In this document: piece after piece, positions 37,783 to 48,699 of the stretch
How the letters are laid out: every line of letters begins with the position of its first letter
How positions within the stretch are numbered: the stretch's first letter is position 1
Assembly: GCA_905250125.1 (NCBI GenBank)
Contig: CAJNOL010000671.1
Span: 1-64,000, forward strand
Direction of reading: 5' to 3'
From: Rotaria sordida
Taxonomy: Eukaryota > Rotifera > Eurotatoria > Philodinida > Philodinidae
Length of the DNA: 64,000 nt
Translations under genes and position numbers: made by a program
The notes under the pieces: generated by a model
Databases searched by the model: none
Told to the model about the DNA's origin: nothing
The model's input: the letters and a program-made list of their open reading frames with translations, nothing else

Positions 37783-38844
37783 ATGTGGTGTATTTCAATC
37801 TCCGTATGTTTTTTCTTTGCAACCATGATTTTGTCACTAAAAATAACGAGAACTGAATTCTCTAGTCATCGACAAAGTCGGTTTTATAGATCGTTACAAT
37901 CAATGGATGATTATGATAATATCGAAAACTTAACTTTACCTTCTACAAATGAAGATCATATATTGAACAATTGTTCATTACAACCGATTAATATCGATAC
38001 ATTGCAGCACAAAATTGAGAGTAATGATCAAAGAGAAAATCAGACTATGATAAGAATGACTTCATCTTGGAAGCAAATCGTAGTAAAAACTGATGATAAT
38101 CACGATCATAGCCAAGCTGATGATGATGATGATCACGATGATAGCCAAACTAATGAAATAAATGATAATTTAGTATCATTCACACCATTGAATACAATTC
38201 AAGTAATATTCACTATTCCTGATATTATAATTTCAAATGAAACAATTCTTAATCAAACAATATTTATTACTGATGTAAAATCTAATCAATTATTAGCATC
38301 TTTAAACTATATTTGTTTCAATGGATCATCTTTTATTATTAATTATTCAACAAATAAATCATTACCACATGATGTTTGTTTATATGTTTTAATATCATCT
38401 ATCGCATTAAAAGAAATCTTTATTTGTCGTACTATTAACAATATATCCAATATTAATAAAGGTCACAGCGATCAATCAAGTAGAGTTTTTATTATTTCAC
38501 AATGTATTGTAAATTGTCTTATGATGATTATTATATACTTAGTACATATAGGTAGAAAGAAAAATCTAATTAATCGTGTTGGTCAACATTTTTTACATAA
38601 TAAATTAGTTACACATAAAAATAGTGTTATTATATTTCATGATAGAATAAATCCTGACATTATAAATAATATTCATTTAAATAATTTGATTTCATCACCT
38701 ATTGAAGAACAAGTATTAGCTGCAAATGATTTAATATCAACACGTAATGATCGAAGATTTACACATCATGCATTAATTGATGTTACAGAATTAACAAAAC
38801 AAATGAATTTATCAAATAAAAATATAGAATCTAATGCTTTTTAA
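37783..38844 (+). CDS. Single-pass membrane protein, unrecognised
   Basis: A 353-residue single-exon protein of unknown family. The N-terminal ~20 residues (MWCISISVCFFFATMILSL) look like a signal peptide. The next ~220 residues contain an Asp/His-rich acidic run (DDDDDHDD) and many N-glycosylation sequons (for example NLT, NCS, NQT, NET, NGS, NYS, NKS), which points to an extracellular domain. A membrane segment (IISQCIVNCLMMIIIYLVHI) lies at about residues 237-258, followed by RKK and a ~95-residue cytoplasmic tail with NDRRFTHHALIDVTEL. So it is probably type I. It ends 27 bp before the stop of the MTHFS gene on the other strand. Function not assignable. Confidence 0.7.
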   Translation: MWCISISVCFFFATMILSLKITRTEFSSHRQSRFYRSLQSMDDYDNIENLTLPSTNEDHILNNCSLQPINIDTLQHKIESNDQRENQTMIRMTSSWKQIVVKTDDNHDHSQADDDDDHDDSQTNEINDNLVSFTPLNTIQVIFTIPDIIISNETILNQTIFITDVKSNQLLASLNYICFNGSSFIINYSTNKSLPHDVCLYVLISSIALKEIFICRTINNISNINKGHSDQSSRVFIISQCIVNCLMMIIIYLVHIGRKKNLINRVGQHFLHNKLVTHKNSVIIFHDRINPDIINNIHLNNLISSPIEEQVLAANDLISTRNDRRFTHHALIDVTELTKQMNLSNKNIESNAF

Positions 38845-38871
38845 CAAAAAGAAAAAGAATAAATAAATAAA

Positions 38872-39453
38872 TTACTCTTCTTCTTTTGAAACTAATATTT
38901 CATTGATACGAACATCATTTAAATTCATTGGTATAGTATTATTTTCAAGAATTTGTTGACGATATGCTAATCCAATAGTATAAAAGTTTCCATTTAATGA
39001 ATTTAAATATTTATCATAAAAACCTTTACCATGACCAAGACGAGAACCATCTAATGAAAATCCTAAACCAGGTACAATAATAATATCAATATTATCTGTT
39101 GCTATTTCACGATTTTTATCATCTAAAGATGGTTGTCGAATATTCCATTTTGTTATAGGTAATGAATCAAGATCATCTAATGAATAAATACGTATCATAT
39201 CCATTGATGTTGAATTATAACGTGGAATAAAAACATGTTTATTAGATTGGAATGCATGTTGAATTATATCACGTGTAGATATTTCAGTATTCATATGAAC
39301 ATAAATAGATATTGTACGAGATGATTGATATTTGGAATGATGAAGAAGATAATTAGTAACAATATTCGATTGATGAATACGATCTTCATTAGACATCATT
39401 TTGAGTATGTGACGAAGTTTTTCACGAAGAATTTGTTTTGCAGCATAAGTCAT
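38872..39453 (-). CDS. MTHFS: 5-formyltetrahydrofolate cyclo-ligase
   Basis: A 193-residue single-exon enzyme converting 5-formyl-THF to 5,10-methenyl-THF with ATP, in one-carbon metabolism. It starts AKQILREKLRHILKMMSNE, has FIPRYN at about residue 75, and WNIRQP. The active-site/ATP loop is complete: PGLGFSLDG then RLGHGKGFYDKYL (about residues 128-150). The length equals that of animal and bacterial family members. It is intronless and nearly abuts the membrane-protein gene tail-to-tail, so the 3' ends of the two mRNAs almost certainly overlap. Confidence 0.95.
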   Translation of the reverse strand: MTYAAKQILREKLRHILKMMSNEDRIHQSNIVTNYLLHHSKYQSSRTISIYVHMNTEISTRDIIQHAFQSNKHVFIPRYNSTSMDMIRIYSLDDLDSLPITKWNIRQPSLDDKNREIATDNIDIIIVPGLGFSLDGSRLGHGKGFYDKYLNSLNGNFYTIGLAYRQQILENNTIPMNLNDVRINEILVSKEEE

Positions 39454-39564
39454 TATGATGAATTATCAATAGAAAAAATAATCAGTATATTTTCAAGTTT
39501 TTGAAATATTCTCTACAATGAGGTATAGAGAAAATTATAGACAGATGTAAAAAATTATCCACCC

Positions 39565-39812
39565 CACACCCTCCCCGCCATAGAAGATCTCGGATCATCT
39601 ATTGTGTCTCATTTAATTTTAAAAAAGTGTTTTCAGAAAACCGAAAGGATTTTGAAAAAGATTTTTAAAGTTTTCAATGTTCAGAAATAACATTGATCTG
39701 AGTCTTTTAGAAAGTTCTGAACAAAAAATAGTAATATTTTGATGGAAATACACTAATTAAAGTTCCAAATTTTCGAGAAATTAATTAAATAAATAAGGAG
39801 GAAGAAGGTTGC
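39565..39812. mobile_element. Diverged copy of the CCCTCCCCG-ended element
   Basis: Begins CCCTCCCCGCCATAGAAGA and continues TCATCTATTGTGTC…TTTTAAAAAAGTGTTTTCAGAAAACCG…GGAAATACACTAATTAAAGTTCC…AAATTAATTAAATAAATAA, ending AGGAGGAAGAAGG. This follows the element at 32110-32519 in the same order and orientation, with internal deletions and a poor right end. It is an older or truncated copy of that family. Confidence 0.6.
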
Positions 39813-41048
39813 TTTTTCTTATGTTTGCATGTGATACAAAAAAAGAGTAATTTAAAAATTAAACGATATCATTTGGTGATAATCTCAAAGTAGAACTGTT
39901 TAATAATTTCAGGGTTATATGAATTTAAATCAAGACAAGTTGATATTAAAACTCTAAACAAACAGAATTTTTAGGTTCGATCCAAAAGTTGATCATAAAA
40001 TCAAACTGATTCGTAATATATGTTCATTTGACAACTCTTCAACTGGTTATTTATTTCAAACTAAACCAAGGGAACTATCCGTTTATAAAAGTATGGTGAT
40101 GAATTGTTTTTTTTGTTTTGAAAAACTTCAGAATACAAGTAGCTAGAAACCTGTAATTTTCATCATTCAAAAGAACACAGTGACGGGCGTGAAACTACAT
40201 AAAAATTCATGAAAGTATCCAGTATATTCATCTGTAGTGACTTTTAAATGAATGTCATAGTCTGCCTTAGAAAAACTAATTTTCGAATTTCAACTTGAAA
40301 CTTTGCATAGTGACAAGTCTTAACAAGAGTGGTTTATTATTAAAGTTTCAAGTTTTTTTATTTACTTCTATTCTGAAATAAGAACGTCGAACCTGTTGTC
40401 AAATATGAGCAATGTAAAAGACATGCTTTACTATAGCTGTATCCTAAGATAGGAATAATGGCAGGATCTGAGACATTCACAAGAAACTATTTTCGTTCTA
40501 TGCAAAATTTCAAGTATAAAATTAACGAATCAGTTTTCTTCAGGGGAACCACGGCATTCATTGAAAAATAATCATAAAAATACAGAATCTCGGCAGTAAT
40601 AAGTTAATGGTCTGAACTGTTTTCAAAGTATTCATAGCTCATTTGGTTCTAAATAATACACGTAGCCTAGACTCGAAAACAATTTATCAGTTTTGGGACT
40701 ATCTTCGTTAGTCAAAAGAAATCTTCAGATACTTTTGTTGATAATAGCCGAGCAAATCAGTTTAGAAGAGTATTAATTTAATTTTGCTTCATCTAAATAA
40801 ATACTAATCAATACATTTTGAACTTTTTTTCGTAATTTTCCATTCATAAACTCAATTGTTAAATTTCATTAAAAATCCAAATAAAAAAAAACATCAAATA
40901 CTTATAACCATTTAAAAATTTTCTTCCAAAAAGTCTAACTTTATAAACAATAAATATGTTGATTGTTTCTTTTTATATCCAAAACTTAATATACAAACAT
41001 ATGACAATCAAGAAAAAAAGAACAAACAAAAATCGATGCTGAATATAT
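39813..41048. other. Intergenic DNA, KIN17 3' side
   Basis: About 1.2 kb of AT-rich DNA without supported genes. The last ~150 bp are probably the KIN17 3' UTR. Confidence 0.45.
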
Positions 41049-43689
41049 TCATTCAGCTAATTTAGATACATCTTCATAAACCATATTTTCAATTCGAGCA
41101 CCAATCATTGAACCCTAAAATAAACAATTTGAATTCTAATAATAATAATAATAAATATAATTTGAAATCTAACCGTTAATAAAGTAATATCAACAGAAAA
41201 TGTGTCTTGATGAATATCTTCTAAAGTTGCTTCTTGTCCACGATATGCACCATTAACAACTAATATTTTTTTACCAATAGCTGGTATAACTGTTTCAACA
41301 TGAGCTTGATCAATACGAATTTTATCATTTGTATCAATCATTTTAATAATAGCTTGATAACGATTTTCAACTTTAATAACAATACCTTTTTTTTTATAAT
41401 ATTTTTCACCAAGTTTTAATGTCATTACTTTAACAATAATATCCTTTAAAATGAGAAATAAATAGTTTCTTTTTTTTTTCTAAATTAAAAATTCATTTAC
41501 TTCATGTAACCAATAATCTTTACGATTTTTTTCTTCTTTCAATTTTTCTTCCATCTAAAATAAATTTTTTAATTTCTATATATAACGGGTGGATCGAAAG
41601 TTTTCGCACAAAATGTTTGTTCATTTTTGGCCTGCTTGAAAGTATTTCAGATGAGTTAAAAACTATGGGTTAAGACCAGAATTTTGTGCTCTTTCCGAAT
41701 ATGTGCTCATAAATTTTGTGTCTGTTTTTGCTCGAGAGTAATGAGGAAATCTTGGAAAGGCCTAAAAAATTGGTTTGGACGGCGAACAAACAGGTTTTTG
41801 CTAACCCTCATAAGTCTCTTTGCGAAGGTGCTAAAAATTGTCAGAGTCGGTAATTTTGTAGAGTGGACACTTCTTTACAAAATGTGATATCAAACTAAGC
41901 CGTAGCTTATACCCAAGTGAAGCTATTAGCATTTTCTCGGGAGCTACTTTCGATGTAAAACGCCCTTTCGTCAAAAAATCGATTCTTCAAAAATGAGGGT
42001 GATAGGAAAACGAAAATTTAGATGCCTTATCTGAAGACAAAAAGAAACTCAAATAGTCCATTTTGTAGAGCAGATTTTGCTCTACAAGCTGATATATCAA
42101 CAAAAGTTCCAACTTTTGGTTTCGGATCCCAATACTGAAAATACGAAAATGTACGGAAAAAGTTTTCGTCCAAACTAATTTTTTAGGCCTTTCCAAGATT
42201 TCCTTATTACTCTCAAGCAAAAACAGACACAAAATTTATGAGCACAAAATTCTGGTCTTAACCCATAGTTTTTGACTCATCTGAAATACTTTCAAGCAGG
42301 CCAAAAATGAACAAACATTTTGTGCGAAAACTTTCGATCCACCCGTTATATGCACACAAAAATTAATTAAAAGAAAGTTACCTCTCGAACTTCTTCAAGT
42401 GCTGTTTTCTTTGATAATGGTTTCTTAAAAATAGATTCAACTGTATTTTCTATTTTAGATTTTTTCACATTCATTTCGTCAGTACTATTTGTTCGTTTTT
42501 TACTAACTGTTACAAGTACAGATGGACTACAAGGAAAAATTTCTATTGATAAAAATAAATAAAAACAAATCGTCTTACGGTAGAATTTTTTTCTTTTCAG
42601 CAACTACACTTTGATTAAATGAGACTTGAACTAAAAAACAAAAATACAATAGTGAAGAATGAAATAAATAATTTTACAATATACCTTTTTCTTCTTCATC
42701 TTTTCGTACAAATTCAGTATAGACTGGAGCAGGTACTTCAACACCTTTTTCTTTATCTCTTCTTATCTAAGTAGAAAAAATAAAATAAGGAAAATCAAAA
42801 TTGTTCTTCTTAACTAACTTGTTCAGCAATTAAGTTTTGTCGGCGTTGTTCATCATCTAAATCCATTTTTTCTTTTCGTTCAGTTTCCATTTCACGTCTT
42901 ACAGCATCAGGATCTTTATCAATTAATGTTATATACCATCCTCGTTCAGTTTGTTCAATTTCACAAAGACCTATATATTACATAAAATATATTGTATTAA
43001 TCAATTTAAATTAATCATTTTACCTTGACTTCCAAGCCAACGAACATAACCTGCTAATGCTACCCAACGTGTAGCATTCATATGAATATGATTACGATCT
43101 TTAATATATTCACAATAAACTGTATTGGCTAGAACACGTTTTGTGCCGAATGAACGACGTAATGTGCTGAAAAAGTCACTATGAAATTCACTAAATACAA
43201 AAACAAAAAAACAGTTTTATTTTGATTTATGAAAAATCAAATATTGTTTTATTTACCGTGAATAATTTGCAATATGTTTACCAGGATTTTCGCCGACAAG
43301 TAATATTTGTCGTTGATGTGATTCACTTTGTATATGACATTTAAATCCATTCTATTGAAATAGATTAAAAAGAAAAAATGAACAATTCATTTTTAGTTTT
43401 TCTTTTATTAAATAATTGAATTCCATTTGATCATATAAATATAGTTTAAAAATCAATGTAAGATTAATTGAATAAGAATTTTCTTTCACAAAAAATGAAA
43501 ATAATTCGAATGATATTTGTTAATACTAGAGAATAGAATTATTTTTTTGCTATGTAAGTTACAAATATTTACCTCATCTCGACATTGTTTTTGACAAGCT
43601 TGACAATACCATCGTAATTTTTGTAAACCTTTTGCTTTTATTCGATTACTAATGGCTTTTGGTGTTAAAAATCCACCATTTTTGCCCAT
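41049..43689 (-). CDS. KIN: DNA/RNA-binding protein KIN17
   Basis: A nuclear protein of ~400 residues, conserved from yeast to human, involved in DNA replication/repair and found in spliceosomes. About ten exons with introns mostly under 100 bp. Exon 1 (43575-43689) starts MGKNGGFLTPKAISNRIKAKG and WYCQACQKQCRDE. With the next exon (NGFKCHIQSESHQ) it makes the Cys2-His2 zinc finger. Then comes the winged-helix KIN17 domain (EFHSDFFSTLRRSFGTKRV…, NATRWVALAGYVRWLG), a Lys/Glu-rich linker, and the tandem SH3/KOW tail (YWLHEDIIVKV, GKKILVVNGAYRGQEATL) ending at 41049. The intron 41556-42380 is enlarged by a terminal-inverted-repeat element at 41581-42350. Family assignment is secure. Confidence 0.95.
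41581..42350. mobile_element. Young ~770 bp TIR element in KIN17 intron
   Basis: Both ends read TATAACGGGTGGATCGAAAG and inward the arms are almost identical inverted copies for ~190 bp (through GACCAGAATTTTGTGCT and AAACAGACACAAAATT/AATTTTGTGTCTGTTT). It is flanked by TA on both sides, the pattern of Tc1/mariner-type insertion. There is no transposase, so it is non-autonomous. High arm identity says it is recent. An old relative lies at 50042-50902. Confidence 0.88.
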
Positions 43690-44254
43690 GGCTGTATTTC
43701 AAATTATCTACAAAAAAATTTCTATTCTAATTCTCAAGAAGAATTATCTTTTCATTCAAAGATTTCAATCAAATATAAAATCTTATAGAAAAATAGATTA
43801 ATTCTAATCTCACGAGATTTTATTATAATTTAGATCTTTGATTTAAAAAAATTATTTAATTGTGAATAATCTTTCATAAAAATACTAATAATGATGAATA
43901 TATAGGAAATTTTTCTTGTAAATTATTAAACTTATTCAAGATGTTGCTTATATCTATTATATATTTATTCATTTTAATGAAATTAATTTAAAACTTAAAT
44001 AATAATTTCGAAAAATATGACAATATTCACACTGTTCATAAATTGATATATTCGTTAATAATGTGCTATCTAATAAACAAATCGATGTATATGAAACACA
44101 ATACAATAAACTAACAAAAATGATACAGTTGTCTGAATTACATCCTTCGTCACATATAAAAATTTCTTACTGATGAAAATAACGCTATAATATGGTAGAG
44201 TATGGAACTTTCTTGTTCTAATAGAAAACAATAATAAAAGATGTCACTGTTGTC
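43690..44254. other. KIN17 5' flank
   Basis: Promoter-side DNA of KIN17, AT-rich. Nothing specific is recognised. Confidence 0.4.
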
Positions 44255-45345
44255 GAACTTTTATTAAAATGTCAACCGATATCTTTTGAATAACTTTCAA
44301 TCGTATATTGTGCTATCGAAGCCGAGTTTTCATCATTAGATAGAGCAATGTTGGAGACGTCTATCTATATAATATTCATTAGATTCAAAAGAAGTTCTTC
44401 ATGAATATTTTTGGAAGTTGACATCTTTTTCGATATCCATTTCTATCACTTTTCGTAGCAACCTAGGCTCCAGTTACATCTACGACAAATTGTAGAAATG
44501 CACAATGAAAAACATGTCTACCTACAAATATCCATGAAAAACTTGTTTGAATCTAATGAATGTTATACGGATAGTCGTCTTCAACGTTGGTCTATCCTAA
44601 TGATAAAAACTCGACTTCGATAGTACAATATACAATTGAAAGTTATTTTAAAGATGGTGGTTAACATTTTGTTGGAAGATCTTTCAATATGTGCGTTCAA
44701 AAGAATTCTATCATATTTTATTTTTGAACGATGAGCAAATTTTCGAAAGACACTAAAATATACTCTATTAAAACAGCTTGAAATGATTTCAGCAGAAGAA
44801 ACTGATCTTACAAGATTTTTCGATGATCTCCTATGCGTATCATAGTATTTTATTGTTAGATTCACGGTTTAATTCTTCATGAATCTGGTAGCAAAGTATA
44901 CAAGATTAGTTTAGATATTATGATGGAAACATTAAAAAAAAAACAACGTTAAACGAAATATCGGTAAAATTTCAATGTGAAAACAATGACGGATTTATAT
45001 GAGTTTTTTGAACTTTTAATAGCGTCGTTTAATAAAAACATATGAAACGATGACAATAAAACATTTAGGATACTGCCGATATGAATACGCCAAGGTCCTT
45101 ATGCACATAACATGTGGAAACGATGAGCATGGATATCGAACAAAACAAAAAGAACATTAATTTTAAATGATAAGTTTTTCTGTATAGTTTATCACAAAAG
45201 TAATACAATAAAATCACAAAAAAATTTTGCAGCAGCTATTTCAAGCTGATTTTTACAGAGCATATTTTAGGATCATTCAAAATTTTGCTCATTGTTCAAA
45301 AATAAAATATGATAGAATTCTTTTGAATGTACAGATAGAAAGACC
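44255..45345. mobile_element. Compound inverted-repeat region (two hairpins)
   Basis: Two inverted repeats abut. Repeat A: 44255-44475 pairs with 44490-44685 (for example ACTTTCAATCGTATATTGTGCTATCGAAG against its complement near 44620-44645, and AACATTCATTAGATTCAAA). Repeat B: 44690-44815 pairs with about 45235-45345 (TTCAAAAGAATTCTATCATATTTTATTTTTGAACGATGAGC, nearly perfect). Repeat B encloses ~420 bp of unrelated DNA. Either one foldback element was inserted beside another, or one complex element was rearranged. No coding sequence. Confidence 0.75.
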
Positions 45346-46929
45346 ATTCAATATAGATCCTCAATAGATAATCTTGATTTTTTTGAAGAACTTTTATAAC
45401 ACCCGTTATTTTCTGTCAAAAACGTACTTTTTTTTTAAATAAAAATATTAATTTCCAGTACTCAACAAAAAGATTGATGAAAAAAAATGTGAAATTCGTC
45501 AAAGAATATTTTTGATGGAAAACTTCCATTTAAAAAACTTACAAATAACTCATCATCTGATGCATCTTTTTTTCGTACTGATTCCAAATATATGTTTATT
45601 TTTCTCTTAAAGTAGTTATGAGACCAAAGAATGTGCAAGTCCTTAAAAACAAAGATCTTTGCAGAAAACCTACGGAGAGAATCGAACAAAACTTGTGCGA
45701 CATACTGATTTCAACATCTCTAATGGCGTTTCAAGCAGTATCATGTTTCAACTGATCTCAATAAAAGTGCTTTCCATCTTAATTAATAAAAAGTTTGTCC
45801 TAATTACTACAGAAAAGAAAACGAACTGATATTTTAAAATTGAGAAATGTCTTTCATCCATTTACTGAAAAGAAAACTTATATTATTTGTCAATACTGTG
45901 ATACATGAGTTTTCATAAGATAAAATTGTCATCAATTCGTAACACAAGTTATTATCCGTCTTTATTTTTATCTAACTGTAACAAATGAAATCGAACGAAT
46001 TATCATTCATGCATTTCAATCTTATTCAAGACCTGAACAGTTCAAAATCAAAATTCTTTAAATAATCATTCATTAAATTATTATAAATGATGCGTCAGGT
46101 AACAATCGAAGGAAAACTAGGCTCCTTATTAAAACACATTTTTATTAATTTCCATTTCATTATATCATTTTTCTTTCTCACATTAATTGAACCTATTTCC
46201 ATACATTATGCTGCATAAGTGTTTTTTTTTTGATAATATTCTATAAACAAATAAAAATACACATGAAATTGGGGGTAGTTATCTGAGTACTCTCGCTGAC
46301 AAGGCGTACTCACTGAATGAGTATTTTTACTAGAACATGCTTTTAAACAAATTTATTTAGAAATTACTAAAGAGTTTTAATTCATTCTATCACAACAAAA
46401 AAGAAGAACATGCATATGTAATATTTTTGTTGTGATTCTTTTAAATATACAAAAAGTATTTTGCTAAAATTCATTGATTTCTACTTGAAACATGGTTTGT
46501 TGTATTAGAACATGTGCTTATTGATCATGAATCAATACTATTTTCAGTCCATTCTTGTAAAACTCGTCGAATTTATGCTTAAGCTATTAAAAATCGGTTC
46601 TATGACACTTGTTTTTGTGTAAAACTACCTTATCGAATCAAATAGGTGTATGGCAAAATTGATGTACGCAAAAGGAGTCATGTTCTATTCATACAATCGC
46701 GTACTAACATAACGAAAGCTAGAAGTACGTAATGGATCATTGCTTTTTCATCTCCTATTTAAATCGATCTTTTATAAATCTTTTTAATAAAACACATACA
46801 TTATTAACTTATATTTATTTAACATTATCCTACATATTATCTGCATACGGGTAAATAAGTTTTGTGTTTTTTTTAGTTATTTAGAATAAATACTATGTAT
46901 TTGTTGATCATTATTAAAGCTTTTTCTTA
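45346..46929. other. Intergenic DNA
   Basis: About 1.6 kb of AT-rich sequence. Open frames here are short and unassignable, and no element ends were seen. Confidence 0.4.
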
Positions 46930-47270
46930 GTACCCAGGCCAAATAAGTGCCGTCGTAAAGGACTGTATACGAAGAAATAGGACCAAATACATGTTTCAAT
47001 ATTACGATAGTAAATCTCTGTGTCGTATATGGAGAAATACGGCGATATACGGACAAAAACACGGTTCTTTACGATCCACGTAAACGAAGTCCGTATACGG
47101 TCTCCGTTTTGCTCCGCATTTCTTCGTGAACAATCATATTTCACTGCATATGGCCACGGTGGTATATGATCGTAATATTGAGCCATGTATTACGGTAAAA
47201 TATGGCCGTATACGATTGGAAACGACCGTGCGCAAGTCGTTTCTCTCCGTAAATCTCGTCCTGAGTGGAC
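46930..47270. repeat. CpG-rich block with recurrent CGTATACG motifs
   Basis: About 340 bp with much more CpG than its surroundings. It contains several near-palindromic variants of CGTATACG: a perfect CCGTATACGG at 47091-47100, plus TGTATACGAAG, GATATACGG, GTATATGG and CCGTATACGATT. TACGG/CCGTA occurs many times in both orientations. The ends carry a weak inverted CCCAGG / CTCAGG motif (about 46932 and about 47258). No conserved protein is seen. It could be a mobile element of a family not otherwise in the window. Confidence 0.55.
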
Positions 47271-47879
47271 ATCTATAGTCAACTTTATTAAAGATAACCA
47301 TTATTTTATTATATAAAGAAGATCACCATCATTAAGCTCACTCTGATTGAAAACGAAGTAATTACTTCGAATTTCTGTTCTCAATAAGTTACAGTTCAAA
47401 ATGAGTAGACATTCAAAAAAAGAATCTTTTGATTTCAAATAGGAATTCAGAACAATTTCAATCTTATTAAAAGATAAATGATAGAAGAGTGATAAGTAGA
47501 AAACAAATTAAATGAAGGGTTTATCTGAAAGAAATGAAAAAAATTGTAAAATTTTCTTTGATCTCGAAATACATTGATTGTTATAACATTCCTATGCCAA
47601 ATTTATTTGGAATTTACTATTTCAAGTCGAAGTATGAGGCAGAAAACATATACGAAAATAGATCAATATAATGAGGATTTAATATCACAATATAACATGA
47701 TTTGAATCTATAAATATTGATTCTGAATGAGATAATGAAGAATAGGATTTTATAACAATTCAAAAAAAAACACCATGCAATTCTGTAAAAACTCATATGA
47801 TCTTTCAAGGTATTAGACATATTGAAATGCTAGAAATATAGCTCTTTAGATATACAATGAGCATACAAGTTTTAGAAGT

Positions 47880-48230
47880 TTTGGATTTATAGAAGCAGCC
47901 AATACCGACCAAAAAACATTCTTTTCGGCTGAAACTTTCAGGGTGTTCTACTAGTCATTCAAATTGTTTATAGGCGAAATCTCATATTGAAATATCATTA
48001 TTTGATTTTTTGATAAATACCTAAAGCTAGATAAAAAATTCAGTAAAACAGTCAAAACTCGACTCCAAAAGCCGATGACCACAAACCTTTTTTAGAATTT
48101 TTCTAGTCTTGACAAGATCTTCTTGTATGAACCCAATATAAGCTCAGACGGTGAGTATCAGTTTGAGTAGTTTACTTGTAAAAATAGAGATGTAGAAGCA
48201 TTACATGAAGGAAAAAGACAGACTACAATG
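47880..48230. repeat. Dispersed repeat (copy B)
   Basis: Shares ordered blocks with 5640-6020 (tagtct…acaag…cttgt, cca(a/g)tataag(c/t)tca, tatca(g/a)tt, agagatg(t/c)a) and, in reverse, with 36488-36545. At least three fragments of one diverged family are therefore present. The ends are not defined. Confidence 0.5.
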
Positions 48231-48449
48231 TGTACATCGACATGACTATGAATCACTACTCTGTGAGGAAGCGTTTTACTCCTCTTATTAGGGAAATTTC
48301 ACAGATGCTCTCTCCTGATTTCAATGATATTTTTACCTATAAATACTACATATCATTTAAGTGAAAACTCTTCATTAATATGAATTCCTATTGAGGCTTG
48401 ACGAAACTATTGAATTTTTAATATGTCTACTTGTTAGACGCTCTGCAGG

Positions 48450-48540
48450 TTGTCAGATTTTCAAGAAAATCATGTTTTTGAATTTTATGTTGATACTATC
48501 TCCATTTGAAGACAAAATTCAAAAACACGATTTTTCCAAA
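48450..48540. repeat. Short hairpin
   Basis: AAAATCATGTTTTTGAATTTT (about 48469-48490) faces its complement AAAATTCAAAAACACGATTTTT (about 48512-48534) across a ~25 bp loop. It is probably a small MITE or its core. It lies ~170 bp upstream of the cysteine-rich gene's start codon. Confidence 0.5.
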
Positions 48541-48699
48541 AACTTAAGGTTCTATTGGAGTCTCTAGTAAATAGAGAAATCTATCCATCCTCTATAAGAC
48601 TTCTTTATTGATATCTTTTAATCATTATATATTTAATGAAAAATTATTTGACTGTTATTTATTCTTCTATTTTATTGTATCTTTTTTCTGTTATTAGAT

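Noticed and set aside
39970-39985. GGTTCGATCC resembling a tRNA B box
   Set aside because: No A box at the right distance and no cloverleaf can be drawn around it.
42000-42232. Open frames inside the KIN17-intron element (and its mirror at 41684-41887)
   Set aside because: They are the same inverted-repeat arms read in both directions and show no transposase motifs.
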